Assembly: GCA_964531735.1 (NCBI GenBank)
Contig: CAZHGD010000021.1
Coordinates: forward strand, 1-60,278
Reading direction: 5' to 3'
Length of the DNA stretch: 60,278 nt
Source of the DNA: CAZHGD01 sp964531735
Lineage (GTDB): Bacteria; Armatimonadota; UBA10988
Below the pieces are notes generated by a model. That model was given only the letters and a program-made list of their open reading frames with translations, made no database searches and was not told the origin of the DNA. How positions within the stretch are numbered: position 1 is the stretch's first letter; each line of letters starts with the position of its first letter. Position numbers and translations under genes: made by a program. Shown here piece after piece: positions 8,503-15,842 of the stretch.

Positions 8503-9045
8503 TCAGTCGGCCTGGTTGCTCGCGCCGATGGCCGCCCGGGCGTCCTGCAGGCTGGTACCGTTCTTCACCGCGTCGAGCGCCTGGTAGAGTGCGTCGCGCG
8601 TGTCGGTGACCAGACCAGGCAGGTTGCCGAAGATGCGGGCCGCGTCACCGTAGGCCTGATCCAGGACGTTCTTGGCCTGGTCGTAGAAGTCCTCGCCGGC
8701 CTCGCCGCTGGCGGCGAAGGCGCTGACCAGGACGTCGAAGATGCGTTGGCCGGTCTGCTGCACGCCCCAGTAGTCGGGGATCTGGCCTTGCTTGACCTGC
8801 TGCAGGCCGTCGGGCGTCTGCTGGTACCACTTCTCCAGCAACTCGCGCGACTGGTTGAGTATCTCTTGATCGGTGCCGCTCTTGGCGCCGAGCAGGGCCG
8901 GCGCATAGCCGGCGGTCGTGCCGGTGCCGTACGTGCCCGAGGCGGCGCTGTACTCGCTGGTCGTGTCGGTGGTGCGCTGGCTGACCGCGGTGCGCTGGTA
9001 CTGCTGGCTCTCGAAGCTGACTTGGTTGCTGCCGGACACTAACAT
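8503..9045 (-). CDS. Hypothetical protein, Gln/Ser/Thr-rich N-terminus and helical C-terminus
   Basis: 180 residues. GGAGGA precedes two adjacent ATGs; the second (9045) has the better spacing. The first 45 residues are polar and low in complexity (SQQYQRTAVSQRTTDTTSEY). The rest is a predicted all-helical domain with EILNQSRELLEKWYQQTPDG and a conserved-looking RIFGNLPGLV segment. There is no signal peptide or membrane segment. It is divergent from the glycosyltransferase gene at 9131. I do not recognise the family. Confidence 0.6.
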   Translation of the reverse strand: MLVSGSNQVSFESQQYQRTAVSQRTTDTTSEYSAASGTYGTGTTAGYAPALLGAKSGTDQEILNQSRELLEKWYQQTPDGLQQVKQGQIPDYWGVQQTGQRIFDVLVSAFAASGEAGEDFYDQAKNVLDQAYGDAARIFGNLPGLVTDTRDALYQALDAVKNGTSLQDARAAIGASNQAD

Positions 9046-9130
9046 CATGGTCCTCCGCGGAGCGACTAGAAGGCAAAGGGCTCCCAGATTCTATCGGCAC
9101 TTTAGCGGGCGACTGTAGAGGAGTGGCGCA

Positions 9131-10252
9131 ATGACCTCGGATGGCCGGGTGGTGGTGGCGCAGATCACCCAGACACTGGGCTGGGGCGGCCTCGAACGCG
9201 TGGCGCTGGACCTCTGCACCGGACTCGACCGGACGCGCTACCAGCCGGTGGCCATCAGCTTGTCCGACCAGATTCCGCGCGCCGAGCAGTTCGCCGCGGC
9301 CGACGTGCCGGTCGAGGTGGTGGCGCAGAAGGGACTGGACGCCACGCTCCCTTGGCGCCTGGCGCGGTGCTTCCGGCGGCTCGGCGTGGATGTCGTCCAG
9401 GGGCACAACTTCGGCCGCTTCTTCTACGCTGGTCCGGCGGCGCTGCTCGCCGGGCGGCGCGCGCGGTTCTACACCGAGCACAGCAACACCTTGCCGCACG
9501 AACGCGCCCTGCTGCTCACGCAGCGACGACTCAGCCGTCTGGCGCCGACCGTCGTGGCGGTCTCGCCCACGGTGCGCCGCGTGCTGGTCGAGCAGCAAGG
9601 GCTGCCGCCCGACCGGGTGGTGGTCATCCCCAACGGCATTGCCATCGATCGCTACGCTCACGGCGACGGCGCGGCCCTCCGCGCCAGTTGCGGCGTGCCG
9701 GCCGAGGCGCTGGTCATCGGGCACGTCGGCCGGTTCGTCAGCGTCAAGAACCACGCCCTGCTGCTGCGCGCCTTCGCCCGGTTGTTCGCCCGTGAGCCCG
9801 CGGCGTGGTTGCTGCTCGCCGGCGACGGCGAACTCCGTGGCGACTGCGAGCGGCTGGCCGGCGAACTCGGCGTCGCCGAACGCGTCCGCTTCCTGGGTGT
9901 GCGCGACGATATCCCCGACGTGCTGGCCGCGTTCGATGTCTTCGCCCTGTCGTCAGACAGCGAAGGCCTGCCGCTGGCCATCCTCGAAGCCATGGCCGCT
10001 GGCCGCCCCACCGTGGCCACGCATGGCGCGGGCAAGGACGTGATCACACCGGAGACCGGTGTGATCACGGCCAATGGCGATGGCGAGGCCCTGGCGGTGG
10101 CGCTGACCGACCTGCTGGCTCAGCCGGAGCGGCGGCGGGCGATGGGTCAGGCGGCGGTGGTGATCGCCCGCGAGCGCTACTCGGTGTCGGCCATGGTGAG
10201 CGCCTATTGCGCGCTGTACGAGACGCTGCTCGAGCCTTATGGCCGCAGATGA
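9131..10252 (+). CDS. Family 4 glycosyltransferase
   Basis: 373 residues, start ATG after GAGGAG. It is a GT-B fold retaining glycosyltransferase: N-terminal acceptor domain with TLGWGGLERVALDL and EHSNTLPH, then the donor domain with IPNGIAIDRY, GHVGRFVSVKNH, and the E-x7-E signature in SEGLPLAILEAM. These enzymes transfer a sugar from a nucleotide donor, at the inner face of the membrane, to build glycolipids or polysaccharides. It stands alone, convergent with the esterase gene (the 3' ends overlap by 16 bases), so its pathway cannot be inferred. Confidence 0.9.
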   Translation: MTSDGRVVVAQITQTLGWGGLERVALDLCTGLDRTRYQPVAISLSDQIPRAEQFAAADVPVEVVAQKGLDATLPWRLARCFRRLGVDVVQGHNFGRFFYAGPAALLAGRRARFYTEHSNTLPHERALLLTQRRLSRLAPTVVAVSPTVRRVLVEQQGLPPDRVVVIPNGIAIDRYAHGDGAALRASCGVPAEALVIGHVGRFVSVKNHALLLRAFARLFAREPAAWLLLAGDGELRGDCERLAGELGVAERVRFLGVRDDIPDVLAAFDVFALSSDSEGLPLAILEAMAAGRPTVATHGAGKDVITPETGVITANGDGEALAVALTDLLAQPERRRAMGQAAVVIARERYSVSAMVSAYCALYETLLEPYGRR

Positions 10253-11109
10253 CGCGCGAGCCAGGCGAGCGCGACCGGCCAGGTGCGTTGCTGCCAGGGG
10301 TTGTCGGGGCTGTAGGCGAAGCCGTGTCCGGCGCCGGGCGCGGGGAGCATCTCCACGGGCCGGCCGGCCTGCATCAGGGCCAGGGCGAGCTGCACCGATT
10401 GCTCGTAATGGACCACCTCGTCGCCGGGATCGTGGATGAGCAGCATCGCCGCGGCGCGGTCGTCCACGAAGGTGACCGGTGAGGCGTCGGCGCTCACCGT
10501 GGGGATCTGCTCCGTCGGGGCGCCGAGGAACGCGGTGACCATGTCGCGGGCCTCGTCCGACGCGGCGACGGGTCCGCGCAGGTCGTGGATGCCGTTGTAG
10601 TCGATGACGCACTGCACGCGGCTGGGCAGCCCGGCCAAGGCCAGGTCGCTGTCGTCGCGTGTGTCGCGCACGCCGAGACAGGCCGCCAGGTGTCCGCCGG
10701 CCGACGAGCCGAACGAGCCCAGCCGGGCCGGGTCGAGCCGGAGGTCGGCCGCCTGCGCGCGGAGCCAGCGGACGGCGCGCTGGCAGTCGTCGAGCTGCGC
10801 CGGCCAGACGGCTTGGCCACAGAGACGGTAGTCGATGGTCACGGCGACGTAGCCGAGGCGCGCGGCCTGCTCGGCGTGCCAACGGAAGCCCTGGCGCTCA
10901 CCGGCGCTCCAGCCGCCGCCGTGGACGAACACGAGACCCGGCCGCAAGCCCACCGCGCCGCGGGGCTGGTACAGATCGAGCCGCAGGTCGTGCTCACCGG
11001 CGCGCCCATAGACCACGTCGAACGTGGTCGCCACGCCATACTCCGGCGGCGTCTGACCGAGCATTGCCCACACCTCCGGCGCCGGGTTGGCGATCACCGC
11101 GACTCGCAT
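10237..11109 (-). CDS. Alpha/beta hydrolase, BD-FAE/HSL-like carboxylesterase
   Basis: 290 residues, start ATG at 11109 with GGAGG seven bases upstream. The oxyanion motif HGGGW (from residue 63), nucleophile elbow GSSAG (Ser136), Asp230 in HDPGDEVV and His262 in GAGHGF make a complete catalytic triad. There is no signal peptide. Such esterases remove acetyl or feruloyl groups from plant polysaccharide fragments; the exact substrate is unknown. The gene lies 38 bases downstream of the 11148 gene on the same strand, and TATACT at 11136-11141 (minus strand) could serve as its own -10 box. Confidence 0.85.
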   Translation of the reverse strand: MRVAVIANPAPEVWAMLGQTPPEYGVATTFDVVYGRAGEHDLRLDLYQPRGAVGLRPGLVFVHGGGWSAGERQGFRWHAEQAARLGYVAVTIDYRLCGQAVWPAQLDDCQRAVRWLRAQAADLRLDPARLGSFGSSAGGHLAACLGVRDTRDDSDLALAGLPSRVQCVIDYNGIHDLRGPVAASDEARDMVTAFLGAPTEQIPTVSADASPVTFVDDRAAAMLLIHDPGDEVVHYEQSVQLALALMQAGRPVEMLPAPGAGHGFAYSPDNPWQQRTWPVALAWLARHLRP

Positions 11110-11147
11110 CGAGCGCCTCCGTCGGTGCCGCCGGCAGTATAGCGAGG

Positions 11148-12098
11148 TCAGGCGCGCACGGCTAGCAGCAGGCCCCAGCCGAACGGCTCCGACACGCCCA
11201 GTTCCGCGGTGAGGCGATGCGTGCCGGCGGTCAGCGGCACCGCCAGTGTCGTGGTCGGCGCCACGTAACCGCGCTCCGCCCACGAGGTCATGCCGCCCCA
11301 TACGTGGCGGCCGGTGTAGACGACGGCCTCGTCCACTGAGAGGGTCAGCGTGTCGCTGAAGCCGCAGTCGATGGTGACCGGGCCACTGGCCGGCACCTCG
11401 AACGTCGTGGTCAGCCGCGCCGGACCGGCAGCGAGTGGCAGGTAGCGGTTGACCTTCAGCACACCGTGCGGCTCGCAGGTCACCGGGCCGACTCCGTCAA
11501 GGTGCCAGCGGGTCAGCAAGCCCGCCGGCGGCGCTGCCGGTGTGGCGGCCGGCAGCGGCTCAGGCAGCGAAGGCGACGGTGAGTAGCGCAGGTCGCGGAA
11601 GTGCGCTGGCAGGTACGACCAGAGGCCGAGGCGGCCGGTGCGGTGTTGGTGCGCCAACGGGCGGACCACCAACGGCGGCTGGTCGTCCAGACTGACCTGG
11701 GCCAGGTCGTCGGCGAAGTCGACGCGCAGGTCGAACCAGCGGCCGGTGGGCACCGTGGCGGTCTGCTGCCAGCCGGGCCCGTGGTGCAGTTGCCAGGTGT
11801 TGGAGCCGCGGTGGACCGGGTCATACTGCAGTGCGTCCCAGCCGCCGCTGGTGTGCGGCTGCGCGTAGACCAGTTCGTGGTTACCGCGGTCGGCCGCGCG
11901 GAAGGCCAGGCCGGCGTAGCATGGACCGTCCGCGCCGATGCGCACTGCGAGGTGGCCGTCGGCCAACTCGACATCGGGCAGCAGCACCAGGCCGTTGAGG
12001 CGCAGCGCTTCCTGGCCCTGCCACGTCACCACCGCGACCTCGGCCTCGCCACGATCGAGCCGGTCAACGTTGGTCAGCAACGGGTCCGCACCGTCCAT
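11148..12098 (-). CDS. Cytoplasmic two-domain beta-sandwich protein (DUF1080/lectin-like)
   Basis: 316 residues, ATG preceded by GGAGGG. The first ~170 residues look like a concanavalin-type jelly roll, as in DUF1080/3-keto-disaccharide hydrolase-like proteins (GLAFRAADRGNHELVYAQP, GRLGLWSYLPAHFRDLRY). After a Pro-rich linker a second beta domain follows (residues ~190-316, ending in TAGTHRLTAELGVSEPFGWG). There is no signal peptide. It may bind or act on sugars; no catalytic residues are assigned. It sits upstream of the esterase gene and has its own extended -10 element at 12120. Confidence 0.55.
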   Translation of the reverse strand: MDGADPLLTNVDRLDRGEAEVAVVTWQGQEALRLNGLVLLPDVELADGHLAVRIGADGPCYAGLAFRAADRGNHELVYAQPHTSGGWDALQYDPVHRGSNTWQLHHGPGWQQTATVPTGRWFDLRVDFADDLAQVSLDDQPPLVVRPLAHQHRTGRLGLWSYLPAHFRDLRYSPSPSLPEPLPAATPAAPPAGLLTRWHLDGVGPVTCEPHGVLKVNRYLPLAAGPARLTTTFEVPASGPVTIDCGFSDTLTLSVDEAVVYTGRHVWGGMTSWAERGYVAPTTTLAVPLTAGTHRLTAELGVSEPFGWGLLLAVRA

Positions 12099-12119
12099 CA
12101 GCCACCCTCCGCGCCGGCC

Positions 12120-12128
12120 AGTATAGCA
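12120..12128 (-). promoter_or_regulatory. Extended -10 promoter
   Basis: On the minus strand TGCTATACT lies 21 bases before the ATG at 12098. It is the same nine-base element as at argH (3087), which supports it being a real promoter type in this genome. Confidence 0.5.
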
Positions 12129-12144
12129 GGCGCGGAGGGCGCGG

Positions 12145-13185
12145 CTAGCCGCGGGGCCGCGGTCGCAGGCGCGGCAGTGCCAGCGCCCTGGGCTCGTTCT
12201 CGCCGTCCACGCTGGCCCCGGCGGGCAATCGCTGCGCCAGGGCGCGGCGGTCGCGCAGGGCCATGACCGGCTGGCGGAACGCGAAGGTGCGCTGCTGCCG
12301 GTCGGTGAGTTGGCCGCCGAAATCGTAGCCGGGCAACGCGATGACCTGCCCGCTACGGTCGAGCGCGGTGACCAGCACGTAGCGACACTGTCGCACGCTG
12401 GCTTGAGTGGCCCGCGCCCGCTGATGCGGAATGCGGTTGTCGCGCGCGGTCAGGTCGCGGCTCAGCAGGTCGAAGCCCTCGCCCGCCGGGGCGACCTCGA
12501 CTTGCTCGTTGGTCGGCGTGGCCGGCATCCAGTTGGACACGTGCCCGAGCACGCGTCCGCGGTCACCCACGAACACCGACAGGTGGGTGCCGGGACCGGT
12601 GCAGGGCACGCCTTTGATGGTCTTGGCGAAGACGACCTCGCGCATCACCACGACCGGCGCCGCGCCGGCGCCGCCGTCGGCGACACCGCGGTACGAGCGC
12701 AGCAGCTCGTTCGTGCGCTCGAAGGCCAGGCCCTCATCGGCCGTGCCGGCGACCAGCCGCCGCTGGCCCAGGTAGCCGAGGGCCACCTGTCGGCACTGGT
12801 CGCTCTCGGGCACCAGGAACGAGCGGCCGTAGCGGCCGGTCAGCACCTGGTTGTCCAGCAGCGTTTCGAGCTGCCGGTCGGTGTCGACCGTGAAGGTCCA
12901 CCGGGCGTCCTTGGCGCGGTGGAGCGCGCCGGTCACGGTCATGGCGCGGACACTGGCCGCCGGCAGGCCCACCTGGAGCGCGCGGCTGCGCACCTCGTCC
13001 GGCGTCTTGAGCAGGGGCACGAGTCGATAGACGACTTGCGTGTTCACCGCGGGCGGGTTGGTGAAGCTGCGTTCCAGGGCGAAGCCGGCCCGCGGTTGCG
13101 CCGCGAGTGCGTTGACCAGCACCAGCAGCAGCGTCATGCCGAGCGCCGCCCAGAGGACGCGAACCATGCGAGATCTTGGCATCAT
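12145..13185 (-). CDS. Exported hypothetical protein, partner of the caspase-like gene
   Basis: 346 residues with an N-terminal signal sequence (basic MMPRSRMVR, then WAALGMTLLLVLVNALAAQP). AAGGAG precedes two adjacent ATGs (13185 and 13182). The mature part is a mixed alpha/beta protein with a repeated AR..R basic pattern toward the C-terminus (RPRPRG) and no recognised domain. It begins 25 bases after the stop of the secreted caspase-like gene, so both are probably cotranscribed and exported. It might be that protein's substrate, inhibitor or cofactor; this is inference from position only. Confidence 0.6.
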   Translation of the reverse strand: MMPRSRMVRVLWAALGMTLLLVLVNALAAQPRAGFALERSFTNPPAVNTQVVYRLVPLLKTPDEVRSRALQVGLPAASVRAMTVTGALHRAKDARWTFTVDTDRQLETLLDNQVLTGRYGRSFLVPESDQCRQVALGYLGQRRLVAGTADEGLAFERTNELLRSYRGVADGGAGAAPVVVMREVVFAKTIKGVPCTGPGTHLSVFVGDRGRVLGHVSNWMPATPTNEQVEVAPAGEGFDLLSRDLTARDNRIPHQRARATQASVRQCRYVLVTALDRSGQVIALPGYDFGGQLTDRQQRTFAFRQPVMALRDRRALAQRLPAGASVDGENEPRALALPRLRPRPRG

Positions 13186-13210
13186 CGTCTCCTTGGCCTG
13201 ACGGCCCCGC

Positions 13211-14869
13211 TCACCACGACGGGTTGCCGATGCGCCAGGTGGCGTAGTAGAACCCGGTGGGCGGCGTGGTGTAATCCGGGTAGGGCGCGGTGAACAGCTC
13301 CGTGCTGTAGTCGGTGCCTTCGGCCTCGGCGGTCAGCACGGCGCTTTCGAAGCCGCGGTCCAGCTCATCCCAGACGCAGTAGCGGTTCGCCAGGAACCAC
13401 GCCCAACTGAAGTCGGTGCCGCCGGAGATGAGGTTGACGAAGTCGCTGGCGCGCTGGCGCGTGTCGTCGGAGCCGCCATGCCAGTAGCCTTGCCAGCCCA
13501 GCGATCTCATGCCGACGATGGCGTGCAGACCGTTGAAGGCCTGGAACCAGCGGTTGAGCGGCGCCACCGGACCGTCCCAGTTGATGCGCGACTGGTCGGT
13601 GACGCCGTCGTAGAGCGTCTCACAGGCCGACCAGACCGCCCAGCGCAGCGTGTTCTGGCCACCGTTGTCGCGGCCCAGGCGGTACTGCGACGGCACCATC
13701 ATGTAGGTGTTGCCGTTGAAGCCCTTACTGGAGTAGAACGGCCCGTCCGAGTTGCCGTGGCCGACGAAGTAGGCGATCTCGGCGTTGTTGACCCGGGCCG
13801 AGGGGCCGCCGGTCCAGTCGTCCCAGTTGACCGCGGTGTTCTCGGCGTGATAGGTGTGCGGGTGGCCGAGGGCCACCATGCGGTTGCCGAACCGCCGGCC
13901 TTCATTGAGCGACTGGCTCAGGTTGCTGGCGTCGCCGAGCGCGGCGTAGTTGCCGATGGCGAAGTAGACATGGCGGAAGGGCGCCTTGGCCGTGGTTCGC
14001 CAGTGGAAGGTCTTCTCCAGTTCGTTGCCGGCCCAGCTCTTGTCGACGCTGATGCCCGAGGCGCCGATCTTGAGGCGGTGGTCACCGCCGGGCAACGTGA
14101 CTGGATGGCTGATCTCGACCGTGCCGTTGGCCGGAATGGTCACCTTGTACGTCTTCTGGATCACGCCGTCGAAGTAGACGTTGACCGAGTAGCTCAGCGG
14201 CTTCTGGTCGACCTTGTTGCGGTAGCCGACCACGCCCTTCATCAGCATCGGGAAGCCGCCGACCGGCTGGCTCACATGCTGGTTGCCGAGCAACTGACCC
14301 AGCAGCGAGTTCGGGTCGTACTCCAGCCACAGGTCCTGGGCGTAGAAGTCGTAGGCACTGGCTTCCAGTTCCGGCGCGGTGGAGCGGTGGTTGTTGGTCT
14401 CGTTGCTCTCGACCACTTCGTGGTTGTAGTCGATCCAGACGTTGGCCGGCGACGGGCCGGCCGAGTACTGGAAGTCGAAGCTGCACATGGTGCTCTCGTT
14501 GCGCTTCAGGCCGTAGGCAACGAAGGCCACTTGCGGCCAGAGCGAGCCGCCGCCGAAGCAGTAGACGTGGAACGGACCGGCAGCGGCGATGCCGTCATTG
14601 CGGATCTGACAGGTGAACTTCAGCTTCGCCGGGGGCAGGTAGGTGGCCGGGCTCCAACTGGTCTGGCCGAAGGTCAGGTCGGGTCGGATGACCCCGGGGT
14701 CGACCTGCTTGATGTCACCGGCGGGTACGAGGGACCGTAGGGAATGGGCGCCGAAGGCAGTCTTCTGGCGTGGCGACAGGTCGGGCAGGGCGCTGTCCGG
14801 TGCGGCTGTGGCCACGGAAGTTGCCACGAGTGCCGATCCCAGGGCTGCAAGCAGCAGGGGTCTGTGCAT
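13211..14869 (-). CDS. Secreted CARDB plus caspase-like (DUF6345-type) protein
   Basis: 552 residues. ATG at 14869 follows AGGAG; the open frame upstream is not coding. A signal peptide (MHRPLLLAALGSALVATSVA) is followed by a CARDB adhesion-like domain (LKFTCQIRNDGIAAAGPF ... NHEVVESNETNN), a second beta domain (~residues 150-290), and a C-terminal domain with YFVGHGNSDGPFY (His371) and WAVWSACETLYDG (Cys416). The His and Cys placement resembles the caspase/gingipain fold reported for DUF6345-like domains, so a secreted cysteine peptidase is plausible. The CARDB part suggests anchoring or substrate binding outside the cell. It is divergent from the esterase at 15015. Confidence 0.7.
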   Translation of the reverse strand: MHRPLLLAALGSALVATSVATAAPDSALPDLSPRQKTAFGAHSLRSLVPAGDIKQVDPGVIRPDLTFGQTSWSPATYLPPAKLKFTCQIRNDGIAAAGPFHVYCFGGGSLWPQVAFVAYGLKRNESTMCSFDFQYSAGPSPANVWIDYNHEVVESNETNNHRSTAPELEASAYDFYAQDLWLEYDPNSLLGQLLGNQHVSQPVGGFPMLMKGVVGYRNKVDQKPLSYSVNVYFDGVIQKTYKVTIPANGTVEISHPVTLPGGDHRLKIGASGISVDKSWAGNELEKTFHWRTTAKAPFRHVYFAIGNYAALGDASNLSQSLNEGRRFGNRMVALGHPHTYHAENTAVNWDDWTGGPSARVNNAEIAYFVGHGNSDGPFYSSKGFNGNTYMMVPSQYRLGRDNGGQNTLRWAVWSACETLYDGVTDQSRINWDGPVAPLNRWFQAFNGLHAIVGMRSLGWQGYWHGGSDDTRQRASDFVNLISGGTDFSWAWFLANRYCVWDELDRGFESAVLTAEAEGTDYSTELFTAPYPDYTTPPTGFYYATWRIGNPSW

Positions 14870-15014
14870 GAGCGACACTCCTACCGCGATTATGCCCGTT
14901 GCGCTGGGCGCGCCACCAGCCCGGAATGTTGAGCCGCGGTTGAGGCCGACGCAGGAAAGGCCGGGGGCGACCCGAACCGTGCCACCGGCCTGACGGGTGA
15001 TGCAGGAGACGGCG

Positions 15015-15842
15015 ATGACGTGTTGGTTTGGGCAGATGGCGGCGCTGACTGGTCTATGGGTGGCGGCGCCCGCGGGCTGGCAGGCGCCACAGGATCGTAG
15101 TCTGGTGGCCACGGTGGATGGCAGCACGCAGCGCTACGTGGAGATGTTGCCCGACCCGTTCGACGCCGCCGTGCCGCATGACCTGCTGTTGGGGTTCCAT
15201 GGCCACGGCTCCGACCGCTGGCAGTACCTGCGCGAGACGCGCGGCGAGTGCCGCGGCGTGCGCGATGTGGCGGCCCGGCACCAGATGATCTTCGTCAGTC
15301 CCGACTACCGCGCCACCACCTCGTGGATGGGCCCGGCCGCCGAGGCCGACATGGTGCAACTGATCGGCGAGTTGCGAACGCGACACCGCATCCGGCGGGT
15401 CATTCTGGTCGGCGGCTCGATGGGTGGCACCTCGGTGTTGACCTTCGCGGCGCTGCACCCCGACCTGGTGGCCGGCGTCAGCAGCCAGAACGGCCTGGCC
15501 AACCACCTGGAGTACGAGAACTTCCAGGACGCCATCAGCGCCTCGTTCGGCGGCGCCAAGACGGCCATCCCGCTGGAGTACAAACGCCGCAGCGCGGAGT
15601 ACTGGCCCGAGCGCCTGACCATGCCCATCGCCTTCACCACCGGCGGCAAAGACACCTCGGTGCCGCCCGACAGCGTGCTGCGGCTGGCCGGTGTGCTGAC
15701 CAAACTGAAGCGGACGGTCAAGCTCATCCACCGGCCTGCCACCGGGCATGAAACGAACTACGACGACACCGTCGCCGCGCTGGAGTGGGTGTTGCAGGCG
15801 GTCGAGGCTGCTCAGTCGCCCAGCACGGCCGGCACCAGGTAG
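15015..15842 (+). CDS. Alpha/beta hydrolase, esterase-like
   Basis: 275 residues. ATG at 15015 has AGGAG six bases upstream; earlier GTG/ATG codons lack one. The fold is shown by LLLGFHGHGSDRW (oxyanion region), GGSMGG (nucleophile Ser), TTGGKDTSVPP (Asp) and ATGHETNYD (His). A short hydrophobic N-terminus (MAALTGLWVAAPAGW) could be a signal peptide. It resembles poly(3-hydroxybutyrate) depolymerase/feruloyl-esterase-like hydrolases that attack polymer esters. Its 3' end overlaps the convergent glycosyltransferase gene by 31 bases. Confidence 0.78.
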   Translation: MTCWFGQMAALTGLWVAAPAGWQAPQDRSLVATVDGSTQRYVEMLPDPFDAAVPHDLLLGFHGHGSDRWQYLRETRGECRGVRDVAARHQMIFVSPDYRATTSWMGPAAEADMVQLIGELRTRHRIRRVILVGGSMGGTSVLTFAALHPDLVAGVSSQNGLANHLEYENFQDAISASFGGAKTAIPLEYKRRSAEYWPERLTMPIAFTTGGKDTSVPPDSVLRLAGVLTKLKRTVKLIHRPATGHETNYDDTVAALEWVLQAVEAAQSPSTAGTR

